From positions 1 to 32,592 of the forward strand of contig NZ_LDPO01000030.1 in the NCBI RefSeq assembly GCF_001021505.1: a stretch of DNA of 32,592 nucleotides, written 5' to 3'. Source of the DNA: Mycolicibacter heraklionensis. GTDB taxonomy: Bacteria; Actinomycetota; Actinomycetes; Mycobacteriales; Mycobacteriaceae. Below are positions 1-6,912 of this stretch, piece after piece (position 1 is the stretch's first letter; each line of letters begins with the position of its first letter). Below the pieces are notes generated by a model. It was not told the origin of the DNA and searched no databases. It worked only from the letters and a program-made list of their open reading frames with translations. The translations under genes and the position numbers were made by a program.

Positions 1-111
1 CAATCCACTACCCTGAACCACGACGTCCTCCTCGCTGTTTTGGGACACCAAGCCCGTCAACGACAGCAGGAGGACGTCTTCTACATCCAGACTTTCAACG
101 ACACGCGCCAT
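1..111 (-). CDS. Partial unknown protein, N-terminal 37 residues
   Basis: An ATG at 109-111 on the minus strand opens a frame that stays open to the window edge (37 codons). It begins MARVVESLDVEDVLLLSL and is acidic and hydrophobic, with two similar segments (EDVLLL and EEDVVV). A weak purine-rich stretch (AAGAGAG) lies just upstream of the ATG. The frame lies downstream of pyrD in the same direction, separated from it by a tandem repeat. I do not recognise the family. The plus-strand frame is also open here but has no start, so the coding call is tentative. Confidence 0.45.
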   Translation of the reverse strand, partial: MARVVESLDVEDVLLLSLTGLVSQNSEEDVVVQGSGL

Positions 112-125
112 AGCTCTCTTACTAC

Positions 126-182
126 GCACGCTCGCGCGAGATGGGCACGCTCGCGCGGGATGGGCACGTTCGCGCGGGGGGA
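126..182. repeat. Three tandem 19-bp repeat units
   Basis: Three consecutive 19-bp units begin at 126, 145 and 164. Each starts GCACGCTCGC or GCACGTTCGC and continues GCGAG/GCGGG plus a short G-rich tail. The unit joins the right-end motif (GCACGCTCGC) and left-end motif (GCGAG) of the interspersed repeat found at 14597-14656. It fills most of the gap between pyrD and the partial gene at the window edge. Confidence 0.85.
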
Positions 183-189
183 GTAGGCG

Positions 190-1257
190 CTAGCGGGCGG
201 CGGACCCGACTGCTTCGGCCAGCGACGCGAACCCGCCGTCGCGCAGCCGCTGGGCCAGGCCGTCATGGATATCCCTGGCCCACAGGCCGCCGCCGTAGAT
301 GAAGCCGGTGTAGCCCTGCAGCAGTGCGGCGCCGGCGGTGATCCGCTCCCAGGCGTCGTCGGCGGTCTCGATCCCGCCGACGCTGATCAGGACCAGCCGA
401 TCGCCGACCCGGGCGTACAGCCGCCGCAGCACCTCCAGCGCGCGGCGGGCCACCGGTGGCCCGGAGATGCCGCCGGGCCCCAGCTCGGCCACCCCCGGGG
501 TTGCCAGATCGTCGCGTGACACCGTGGTGTTGGTCGCCACGATGCCGGCCAAACCCAACTCGACGCAGAGGTCGGCGATGGCATCCAGGTCGGAATCGGC
601 CAGATCCGGTGCGATCTTCACCAGCACCGGCTTGGTGGTCTCGGCGCGGACCGCGGCCAGGATGGGCCGCAGCGACTCGACGGCCTGCAGGTCGCGCAGT
701 CCCGGCGTGTTCGGCGAGCTGACGTTGACCACCAGATAGGCGGCCAGCGGGGCCAGCAGCCGGGCGCTGGTGCGGTAGTCCTCGACCGCGCCCTCGGGCG
801 GAGTGACCTTGGTCTTGCCGATGTTCACCCCGATCGGCACGTCGGACTGATGCCGCGACAACCGGGCCGCCAGCGCGGCGGCCCCGTGATTGTTGAAGCC
901 CATCCGGTTCAGCAGAGCGCGGTCGTCGGGCAGCCGGAACAGGCGCGGCGCCGGGTTACCCGGTTGCGCCGCGGCCGTCACGGTGCCCACTTCGGCGTAA
1001 CCGAAACCCAATGCGCCCCAAGCGTTTATCCCCGCTCCATCCTTGTCGAACCCGGCGGCCAACCCGAGCGGGCCGGGGAATCGCACCCCGAACACGGTGC
1101 TGGCCAGCACCGGGTCGTGCGGGGCGAGCCGGCGCTGCAGCGCCCGCCGTGCCGGTGGCGTGGCGGTGGCACCGCGCAGCCCGGCGAACACGATGGTGTG
1201 GATGCGCTCGGCCGGCACCATGAAAAACGCGCGGCGCACCGCGCCGTAGAGACCCAT
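190..1257 (-). CDS. pyrD: Dihydroorotate dehydrogenase (quinone), class 2
   Basis: Oxidises dihydroorotate to orotate in pyrimidine synthesis, passing electrons through FMN to membrane quinone. The 355-aa protein has the class 2 N-terminal amphipathic extension (MGLYGAVRRAFFMVPAERI), then the TIM-barrel motifs GLAAGFDKDG, VNIGKTK, VNVSSPNTPGLR (with the catalytic Ser region), VLVKIAPDL, ATNTTVSR, ISVGGI and GYTGFIYGGG. Length and motif order are normal for the family. The ATG lies 4 bp after the stop of the small upstream gene, so it is probably the last gene of the lppL operon. The cytosolic face of the inner membrane is the expected site of action. Confidence 0.97.
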   Translation of the reverse strand: MGLYGAVRRAFFMVPAERIHTIVFAGLRGATATPPARRALQRRLAPHDPVLASTVFGVRFPGPLGLAAGFDKDGAGINAWGALGFGYAEVGTVTAAAQPGNPAPRLFRLPDDRALLNRMGFNNHGAAALAARLSRHQSDVPIGVNIGKTKVTPPEGAVEDYRTSARLLAPLAAYLVVNVSSPNTPGLRDLQAVESLRPILAAVRAETTKPVLVKIAPDLADSDLDAIADLCVELGLAGIVATNTTVSRDDLATPGVAELGPGGISGPPVARRALEVLRRLYARVGDRLVLISVGGIETADDAWERITAGAALLQGYTGFIYGGGLWARDIHDGLAQRLRDGGFASLAEAVGSAAR

Positions 1258-1261
1258 CGGT

Positions 1262-1528
1262 CTACAGTCCCGGCTGGTCGACGCAGCGGCTCTCGCTGAT
1301 CGCGTTCGCGGCAGACTTCTTGCGGCGCAGCAACACCCGCCTGCTCCCGTCGGTGTACAACCGCACTCGGGTCAGCTCCCAACCTCGGTATTCGGCTTCG
1401 ATGGACAGCCGGGTGGACGCCCCGATCCGGGTGACCTCCGGGGGCAGTCGCAGCGGAATCCACTCATAGTCATCGGACAGTTCGGTGTCCCAGCCGGCCG
1501 GCAGTCGGCGTGGCCGCAGCGCGGTCAA
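1262..1528 (-). CDS. Small conserved protein, DUF5703-like
   Basis: An 88-residue protein containing GWDTELSDDYEWIPLRLPP and a basic, beta-rich C-terminal half (LTRVRLYTDGSRRVLLRRKK). I associate this sequence with the DUF5703 family found beside pyrD in mycobacteria; the family number is from memory. The chosen TTG at 1526-1528 overlaps the lppL stop as TTGA, which suggests translational coupling. The frame stays open upstream to an ATG at 1720, but that extension lies inside lppL and reads as shadow sequence. It is basic and soluble, with no signal peptide. Function unknown. Confidence 0.75.
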   Translation of the reverse strand: MTALRPRRLPAGWDTELSDDYEWIPLRLPPEVTRIGASTRLSIEAEYRGWELTRVRLYTDGSRRVLLRRKKSAANAISESRCVDQPGL

Positions 1529-2607
1529 CGTGGCCTCGCCGCGCGCTCGATCACCTGCACCCCGGCGCCGGAGCCCGACACCACGTACAAGGTGTCTGAC
1601 TTCTCGTCCAAGGCCAGGGTGTTGGGTTGCTGCACGGTCGGATAGCGAACCTTCTCGACGGGAATTCCGGTGGACAAATCGTAGCCGGTCACGGTGTTCG
1701 TCCCGGTTTGCGACACCCACGCAAACCCGCCCGCCCCGGCCAGTCCATAGGGAGCGTGCGGTACCGGATAGTCCTGGTGCAGCATCAGCGGGTCCACGCC
1801 GTACACCAGCAGCCGGCCGCTGCGGGGGTCGGCCGCCAGCACCGGCCCGTGCGCAGCGGCGGCAAGCGTGGTCGCGCCCTGACCCGCCCGCAGCGCGTAC
1901 TGGGGCTTGCCGTCGGTACCGATGGTCGTCACCGAGGTCTGGCCGCGGTCCAGCACCACCGCGATATCGCCCTGGGTCACGATCTGGTCGACCCGGGCGA
2001 AGATCTTCACCCGCTCCGCAATCCGCGTGCCGTCGTTCGCCAGCGTGTAGACCGCGCCGTCAGCGCTGCCCAGCACCATGGTGCCGTCGGCGCGCCGGCC
2101 GATCGCGGTGAACTCGACACCGGCGGCATCGTCGACGTCGACGCGTTTGATGCTGCGGGTGGCCAGGTCGACGGCGTAGTAGCCGCCATGGCCGGACAGG
2201 TAGACCGTGCCGTTGCCGTTGCCGGCCAGTGCGCTTGCCGGCCCCGGCAACGCGACCACGGCGCTCGGGTGACTCCCGTCGCCGACCAGCCCGAGCGTGG
2301 CGGCGGCTTGTGCGTCCGGCCCGGGGGACAGCACCGCCAGCAGTCCGGTGGCCGCGTCGAAAACCGCGCCGGTGGCCCGGCCGGCCAGTGGCCGTACCGT
2401 GCCGGCCGGCCGGACCGCGGCGACCGGGGAGACGGCGGGTTCGGCCGGCGCGATGGTGGGCGGCGATGCGGTGATGGGATTGGATGAGCACGCTGTGAGC
2501 AGCAACAACGGCAGCAACAGGCCTTGTAGGGACCGGCGGGGCCGGCGGGTGGCGCGCTTGGGCACAGGGCAGCTCTTCCAGCTCGTCATGGTGGCGGGTT
2601 GGTGCAA
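1525..2607 (-). CDS. lppL: Lipoprotein LppL, beta-propeller fold
   Basis: A secreted, lipid-anchored protein of 360 aa. A basic N-terminus (KRATRRPRRS) and hydrophobic run lead to the lipobox LLTAC, with lipidated Cys at residue 40 (34 if the ATG at 2589 is used). The mature part has repeated blades of the YncE/NHL type, for example GNGNGTVYLSGHGGYYAVDL, GSADGAVYTLAND and DEKSDTLYVVSGSGAGVQVI. Position beside pyrD matches lppL of M. tuberculosis (Rv2138). The TTG at 2607 sits 6 nt after a TAGAAT hexamer; the ATG at 2589 is the alternative and has no clear ribosome-binding site. Ligand or partner is unknown. Confidence 0.88.
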   Translation of the reverse strand: MHQPATMTSWKSCPVPKRATRRPRRSLQGLLLPLLLLTACSSNPITASPPTIAPAEPAVSPVAAVRPAGTVRPLAGRATGAVFDAATGLLAVLSPGPDAQAAATLGLVGDGSHPSAVVALPGPASALAGNGNGTVYLSGHGGYYAVDLATRSIKRVDVDDAAGVEFTAIGRRADGTMVLGSADGAVYTLANDGTRIAERVKIFARVDQIVTQGDIAVVLDRGQTSVTTIGTDGKPQYALRAGQGATTLAAAAHGPVLAADPRSGRLLVYGVDPLMLHQDYPVPHAPYGLAGAGGFAWVSQTGTNTVTGYDLSTGIPVEKVRYPTVQQPNTLALDEKSDTLYVVSGSGAGVQVIERAARPR

Positions 2608-2613
2608 ATATCG

Positions 2614-2619
2614 ATTCTA
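2614..2619 (-). promoter_or_regulatory. Candidate -10 hexamer of the lppL operon
   Basis: TAGAAT on the minus strand, 6 nt before the TTG at 2607. It would give a leaderless transcript if the TTG is used, or an 18-nt leader for the ATG at 2589. No -35 was required for the call. Confidence 0.5.
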
Positions 2620-2676
2620 AGGAAGGCGGCGAGGTGAAGCTCGCATGTCCGGCCGAACAATAAGTTCGCTTAGGTG

Positions 2677-2682
2677 TAACCT
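2677..2682 (+). promoter_or_regulatory. Candidate -10 hexamer, leaderless start
   Basis: TAACCT (TANNNT form) is followed by 7 nt and the ATG at 2690. This spacing is typical of leaderless mycobacterial transcripts. There is no Shine-Dalgarno sequence before this ATG. Confidence 0.5.
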
Positions 2683-2689
2683 CGCGGCC

Positions 2690-2983
2690 ATGACTGTGGT
2701 CGATGACTGGCAGCTGGCGTGTTCGGAGTTCCGCATCGAGGAGATCTGGACCGGGGCGTTCGCCAGTGGTTTCGGCGAGGTCGGTGACGGCCGTAGTTTC
2801 TCGTTCCACACCGAGCAGCAGAAGCTCGTGGTCGACATCTATCGGCCCCGGCTGGCCGGCCCGGTCCCGCATGACGAGGACGTGGTCGCCACCGCGAGCC
2901 GGCATCTGTTCGAGATCGATGTCGCCGACGAGCGGAGCCTGGCCGCCGCGGTGCGCGACGTGGTATCCGGTCTGACCCGCTGA
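2690..2983 (+). CDS. Conserved small protein (Rv2137c-like)
   Basis: A 97-aa soluble protein beginning MTVVDDWQLACSEFRIEEIW and ending in an acidic alpha-helical segment (DVADERSLAAAVRDVVSGL). By position, divergent from lppL and just upstream of uppP, it matches Rv2137c, a conserved protein of unknown function. I chose the ATG at 2690 because a TAACCT hexamer precedes it by 7 nt; an in-frame ATG at 2645 would add 15 residues of poor quality. No membrane segment or catalytic motif is visible. Confidence 0.8.
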   Translation: MTVVDDWQLACSEFRIEEIWTGAFASGFGEVGDGRSFSFHTEQQKLVVDIYRPRLAGPVPHDEDVVATASRHLFEIDVADERSLAAAVRDVVSGLTR

Positions 2984-2994
2984 CACCAGCCCGG

Positions 2995-3000
2995 TACGGT
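2995..3000 (+). promoter_or_regulatory. Candidate -10 hexamer of uppP
   Basis: TACGGT (TANNNT form) lies 7 nt upstream of the GTG at 3008, consistent with leaderless transcription of uppP. Confidence 0.45.
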
Positions 3001-3007
3001 CATCGTC

Positions 3008-3883
3008 GTGTCGGTAGTCGAGACGGTGATGTCGTGGCCGCAAGTGGTTGTCCTGGCGATTGTCCAGGGCCTCACCGAGTTTCTGCCGGTTTCGTCGTCG
3101 GGACACCTGGCGTTGGTCTCACGGCTGTTCTTCGCCGGTGACGCCGGCGCTTCCTTCACGGCGGTGACCCAACTCGGCACCGAGGTCGCCGTGCTGGTCT
3201 ATTTCGCCAGGGACATCGCGCGCATCGGCACGGCCTGGCTCTCGGGGGTGGCGTCGGCGCTGGCCAAGACCCGGTTGCCCGCCGACCGCGAGACCGACTA
3301 CCGGATGGGCTGGTACGTCATCATCGGCACCATCCCGATCTGTGTGCTGGGCCTGCTGTTCAAAGGCCTGATCCGGTCCGGGGTCCGCAACCTGTGGGTG
3401 GTGGCCACCGCATTGGTGGTGTTCTCGGTGGTGATCGCCGCAGCCGAGTACTTCGGCCGCCAGGCCCGCCATGCCAAGGAACTGACGTGGCGCGACGCCG
3501 TGCTGGTGGGTTCGGCGCAGACACTTGCGCTGGTGCCGGGGGTGTCACGGTCCGGCGCCACCATCAGTGCCGGGCTGTTCGCCGGCCTGGACCGGGAATT
3601 GGCCGCCCGCTTCGGTTTCCTGCTGGCGATTCCCGCGGTGTTCGCCTCCGGGCTGTTCTCGCTGCCTGACGCGTTTCACCCCGAAGGGGCCGGCATGAGC
3701 GCCAGCGGTCCGCAACTGCTGGTCGCCACCCTGATCGCGTTCGCGGTGGGCTGGGCGGCCGTCGCCTGGTTCCTCAAGTTCCTGGTGTCACACAGCATGT
3801 ACTGGTTTGTCGGGTACCGGGTGGTCGTCGGGACGACGATCCTGGTCCTGCTGGCCACCGGGGTGCTGGCGGCCTCGTCATGA
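3008..3883 (+). CDS. uppP: Undecaprenyl-diphosphate phosphatase
   Basis: Integral membrane enzyme that dephosphorylates undecaprenyl diphosphate to recycle the lipid carrier for peptidoglycan and arabinogalactan synthesis; its loss or gain alters bacitracin susceptibility in the family. The 291-aa sequence shows the two UppP signatures: QGLTEFLPVSSSGH (Gln20 to Glu24, the QxxxE site) and PGVSRSGAT (from Pro177, with the catalytic Ser/Arg). Several hydrophobic helices follow, such as WVVATALVVFSVVIAAAEYF and WAAVAWFLKFLV. The GTG at 3008 is preceded by a TACGGT hexamer; an ATG at 3029 is possible. Its stop overlaps the next gene as ATGA. Confidence 0.96.
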   Translation: MSVVETVMSWPQVVVLAIVQGLTEFLPVSSSGHLALVSRLFFAGDAGASFTAVTQLGTEVAVLVYFARDIARIGTAWLSGVASALAKTRLPADRETDYRMGWYVIIGTIPICVLGLLFKGLIRSGVRNLWVVATALVVFSVVIAAAEYFGRQARHAKELTWRDAVLVGSAQTLALVPGVSRSGATISAGLFAGLDRELAARFGFLLAIPAVFASGLFSLPDAFHPEGAGMSASGPQLLVATLIAFAVGWAAVAWFLKFLVSHSMYWFVGYRVVVGTTILVLLATGVLAASS

Positions 3884-4566
3884 CCGTCATCCTGCTGCGC
3901 CACGGCCGGTCCACCTCGAACACCTCCGGCGTGCTGGCCGGGCGCACCGAAGGCGTCGAACTCGACGACCTGGGCCGCGAGCAGGCCGCCCAGCTCGTCG
4001 GCCGGCTCGACGGCCTGCCGATCAAGGCGGTGGTGCGCTCACCGCTGCTGCGCTGCCGCCGCACCGTCGAACCGCTGGCCGCCGCCTTCGGGCTGGAGCC
4101 CCTCGTCGACGACCGGCTGGCCGAGGTCGACTACGGCACCTGGACCGGGCGCAAGATCAGCGAGCTGACCGCCGAGCCGCTGTGGCGGGTGGTGCAGGCG
4201 CAGCCCAGCGCGGCGATCTTCCCCGAGGGCGAAGGGCTGGCGCAGGTGCAGGCCCGGGCGGTCACCGCGGTCCGCGACCACGACCGGCAGCTGGCCGAGC
4301 AGCACGGCGCCGATGTGCTGTGGGTGGCGTGCACCCACGGCGACGTCATCAAGGCGGTCATCGCCGACGCGCTCGGCGTGCACCTGGACGGCTTTCAGCG
4401 GATCACCGCCGACCCGGCATCGGCGAGCGTGATCCGCTACACGCCGTTGCGCCCCTTCGTGATCCACCTCAACCACACCGGATCGTCGTTGGCTGCCGCA
4501 GTGCAGGGTTCGCCGGCCGGCCCCGTCGGTGAAAGCGACGCGGTGGTCGGCGGTTCCACCACCTAG
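3880..4566 (+). CDS. Histidine phosphatase (phosphoglycerate-mutase-like)
   Basis: A 228-aa member of the histidine phosphatase superfamily. The RHG motif (Arg7-His8-Gly9) carries the phosphorylated histidine. The second catalytic His is in ACTHGDVI (His153), and the acidic residue lies in LAEVDYGTWTG near residue 82. The homologue at this position in M. tuberculosis is Rv2135c, which I recall being reported as an acid phosphatase rather than a true glycolytic mutase. The start overlaps the uppP stop by four bases (ATGA), so the two are translationally coupled. The substrate cannot be read from sequence. Confidence 0.9.
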   Translation: MTVILLRHGRSTSNTSGVLAGRTEGVELDDLGREQAAQLVGRLDGLPIKAVVRSPLLRCRRTVEPLAAAFGLEPLVDDRLAEVDYGTWTGRKISELTAEPLWRVVQAQPSAAIFPEGEGLAQVQARAVTAVRDHDRQLAEQHGADVLWVACTHGDVIKAVIADALGVHLDGFQRITADPASASVIRYTPLRPFVIHLNHTGSSLAAAVQGSPAGPVGESDAVVGGSTT

Positions 4567-4627
4567 GCCCACCTCGCCGAAGCCAGATACCGTCGGCCGG
4601 CTGAACTGCCGGTATTTTGGAGATGCC

Positions 4628-5221
4628 ATGTCCCGAGCAATTCACGTCTTCCGCACCCCCGACCGTTTCGTGGCCGGGACCGTCGGCCAGCCCGGCAACC
4701 GCACCTTCTACCTGCAGGCCGTCCACGACGAGCGGGTGGTCTCGGTGGTGCTGGAAAAGCAGCAGGTCGCGGTGCTGTCCGAACGGATCGGTGCGCTGCT
4801 GCTGGAGGTCAACCGTCGATTCGGCACCCCGGTGCCGCCCGAACCCACCGAGATCGACGACCTGGACCCGCTGGTCACACCGGTGGACGCCGAATTCCGG
4901 GTCGGCACCATGGGGTTGGGTTGGGATTCCGAGGCGCAGACGGTGGTGGTCGAGTTGCTCGCGGTCAGTGACGCCGAGTTCGACGCCTCGGTGGTGCTCG
5001 ACGACACCGACGAGGGACCGGACGCGGTGCGGGTGTTCCTCACCCCGGAGTCCGCGCGCCAGTTCGCCACCCGCTCCAACCGGGTCATCTCGGCCGGCCG
5101 CCCGCCGTGTCCGCTGTGCGACGAGCCGCTGGACCCCGCCGGTCACATGTGCGTGCGCACCAACGGCTATCGACGGGGTGCTTTCGGGCCCGACGATGAG
5201 CCCGATGACGCAGACATCTGA
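4628..5221 (+). CDS. DUF3090 family protein
   Basis: A 197-aa protein beginning MSRAIHVFRTPDRFVAGTVG. The C-terminal part contains a CPLCDEPLDPAGHMC segment with paired cysteines (CxxC and a later Cys) that could bind zinc. The core resembles DUF3090 proteins (Rv2134c) that occur next to SCO1664-type proteins in actinobacteria. I chose the ATG at 4628 because GGAG at 4618-4621 is well spaced; the open frame runs further upstream but reads as non-native. The 3' end overlaps the next gene by 26 bp. No function is established that I know of. Confidence 0.88.
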   Translation: MSRAIHVFRTPDRFVAGTVGQPGNRTFYLQAVHDERVVSVVLEKQQVAVLSERIGALLLEVNRRFGTPVPPEPTEIDDLDPLVTPVDAEFRVGTMGLGWDSEAQTVVVELLAVSDAEFDASVVLDDTDEGPDAVRVFLTPESARQFATRSNRVISAGRPPCPLCDEPLDPAGHMCVRTNGYRRGAFGPDDEPDDADI

Positions 5222-6032
5222 CGACCGGGAGGCGTTGCACTCCGGGGAACTGGAGATCCTGGGTCGCATCCGCTCGGCGAGCAACGCCACCTTCCTGTGC
5301 CAGGCCACGCTGGGGGAGCACCGCGTCCACTGCGTCTACAAGCCGGTCGCCGGAGAGCAGCCGCTCTGGGATTTCCCCGACGGCACCCTGGCCGGCCGCG
5401 AACTCGGCGCACACCTGATCTCGGTCGAGTTGGGCTGGAACCTGGTGCCCTACACCATCATTCGAGACGGTCCGGCGGGTCCGGGCATGGTGCAGCGCTG
5501 GGTGGATCAACCCGAAGACGAGGACGAAGCGCAGGACGGTTCGTCGGCGCCCGGCCTGGTCGACGTGGTTCCGGGCGACCACGTTCCGGCGGGCTACCTG
5601 CCGGTGCTGCAGGCCTACGGCCACGACGGCGACCCGGTCACGCTGGTGCACGCCGACGACATCCGGTTGCGCCGCCTCGCCGTCTTCGACGTGGTGATCA
5701 ACAACGCCGACCGCAAGGGCGGACACGTGCTGTGCGGCACCGACGGCCGCGTATACGGCGTTGACCACGGCGTGAGCCTGCACACCCAAGACAAGTTGCG
5801 CACCGTGCTGTGGGGGTGGGCGGGCAAGCCGGTGGCCGACCTGGACGACCAGGCGTTGCCGGCGCTGTCGCGGCTGCTGGTGGCGCTGGACGGCCCGCTG
5901 GCGGTAACCCTGCAACCGCACCTGACCGCCGACGAGATCGCGGCACTGCGCCGGCGGGTGACCGACCTGCTGGACCACCCGGTGATGCCCGGCCCGAACC
6001 GTCATCGCCCGATACCCTGGCCGGCGTTCTGA
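5196..6032 (+). CDS. SCO1664 family protein, kinase-like fold
   Basis: A 278-aa protein matching the SCO1664 family (Rv2133c by position). It contains kinase-like elements: a conserved Lys in VYKPVAGEQPLWDFPDG, a catalytic-loop-like FDVVINNADRKGGHVL, and a metal-loop-like YGVDHGVSLH. This order recalls the PI3K/HipA-type atypical kinase fold. Whether it phosphorylates a protein or a small molecule is unknown. The ATG at 5196 lies inside the end of the DUF3090 gene, so translation is probably coupled; an ATG at 5205 is nearly equivalent. A longer open frame back to 4617 is antiphase shadow of the DUF3090 gene. Confidence 0.88.
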   Translation: MSPMTQTSDDREALHSGELEILGRIRSASNATFLCQATLGEHRVHCVYKPVAGEQPLWDFPDGTLAGRELGAHLISVELGWNLVPYTIIRDGPAGPGMVQRWVDQPEDEDEAQDGSSAPGLVDVVPGDHVPAGYLPVLQAYGHDGDPVTLVHADDIRLRRLAVFDVVINNADRKGGHVLCGTDGRVYGVDHGVSLHTQDKLRTVLWGWAGKPVADLDDQALPALSRLLVALDGPLAVTLQPHLTADEIAALRRRVTDLLDHPVMPGPNRHRPIPWPAF

Positions 6033-6089
6033 ACAAGGCGTGGGCGCCCGCTAGCCGCACTCGCGAATCCGGCCCCGCCCGCCGTCGGG

Positions 6090-6095
6090 GATACT
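6090..6095 (+). promoter_or_regulatory. Candidate -10 hexamer of cysQ
   Basis: GATACT keeps the A2 and T6 of the TANNNT form and lies 7 nt before the GTG at 6103. It suggests a leaderless cysQ transcript, but the first base deviates from consensus. Confidence 0.35.
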
Positions 6096-6102
6096 GCCAG
6101 AC

Positions 6103-6888
6103 GTGACGCTGACCGACGCGGCGCTGGCCGCCGAACTGGCAGTCGAGGCCGGAAAGCTCTTGCTGGCGGTGCGTGACGAGGTGGGCTTCGCCCAGCCGTG
6201 GCACCTCGGCGACACCGGCGACGGCCGCGCGAACCAGCTGATCATCCGCCGTCTGCGCGACGCACGCCCGTCAGACGCGGTGCTCAGCGAGGAATCACCG
6301 GACAACCTGGCCCGGCTGCGGGCTGATCGGGTCTGGATCGTCGACCCGCTGGACGGCACCCGGGAGTTCACCACGCCGGGACGCGACGACTGGGCGGTGC
6401 ACATCGCGCTGTGGCAGCGCGGCGGCGCCGACGGCTTTGGCGCCATCACCGATGCCGCGGTGTCACTGCCGGCCTACGACAACAGAAGCAACGTCGTCTT
6501 CCGCACCGACACGGTCGCCCGGCCCGCCCCACCGGCCGGGCCGCCGGACACCATTCGGGTCGCGGTCAGCGCCTCCCGGATGCCCGCGGTGGTACGGCTG
6601 ATCCGCGAGGTGTTGCCGGTGGATCCGGTGCTGATGGGTTCGGCGGGCGCCAAGGCGATGGCCGTGGTGCGCGGCGACGTGGACGCCTACCTGCACGCCG
6701 GCGGGCAGTGGGAGTGGGATTCGGCTGCCCCGGCCGGGGTGGTGCTGGCGGCGGGGTTGCACGCGTCCCGAATCGACGGGTCGCCGTTGCGCTACAACCG
6801 CCCCGACCCCTACCTGCCCGACCTGCTGATGTGCCGGCCCGATGTGGCGCCGATCCTGCTGGACGCGATGCGGCGAACGGTGCTGTAG
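6103..6888 (+). CDS. cysQ: 3'-phosphoadenosine 5'-phosphate phosphatase CysQ
   Basis: Li-sensitive-type phosphatase of the inositol monophosphatase superfamily. It removes the 3'-phosphate from PAP and PAPS and so adjusts sulfate assimilation; family members also accept fructose-1,6-bisphosphate or inositol phosphate. The 261-aa sequence shows the metal-binding motifs SEES (Glu63-Glu64), DPLDGT (Asp81 to Thr86) and WEWDSAAP (Asp206). The GTG at 6103 is the only sensible start. It sits directly upstream of mshC, linking sulfur assimilation to mycothiol synthesis. The order matches Rv2131c in M. tuberculosis. Rv2132, the small gene I recall lying nearby there, does not fit in the 70-bp gap here. 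Confidence 0.93.
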   Translation: MTLTDAALAAELAVEAGKLLLAVRDEVGFAQPWHLGDTGDGRANQLIIRRLRDARPSDAVLSEESPDNLARLRADRVWIVDPLDGTREFTTPGRDDWAVHIALWQRGGADGFGAITDAAVSLPAYDNRSNVVFRTDTVARPAPPAGPPDTIRVAVSASRMPAVVRLIREVLPVDPVLMGSAGAKAMAVVRGDVDAYLHAGGQWEWDSAAPAGVVLAAGLHASRIDGSPLRYNRPDPYLPDLLMCRPDVAPILLDAMRRTVL

Positions 6889-6899
6889 AGGCGGGGCTT

Positions 6900-6905
6900 T
6901 ACAGT
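6900..6905 (+). promoter_or_regulatory. Candidate -10 hexamer of mshC
   Basis: TACAGT (TANNNT form) ends 7 nt before the ATG at 6913. This supports that ATG over the GTG at 6907 and implies a leaderless transcript. Confidence 0.5.
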
Positions 6906-6912
6906 CGTGGAC

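Noticed and set aside
22..78. 11-bp inverted repeat (GACGTCCTCCT / AGGAGGACGTC) at the window start
   Set aside because: Both arms fall in the partial coding frame and encode the similar EDVLLL and EEDVVV segments, so codon use explains it; a 35-nt loop makes a functional hairpin unlikely.
4617..5195. 5' extension of the SCO1664-type gene
   Set aside because: The extension is the DUF3090 gene read in another phase, rich in Arg, Ser, Trp and Cys without conservation-like pattern.
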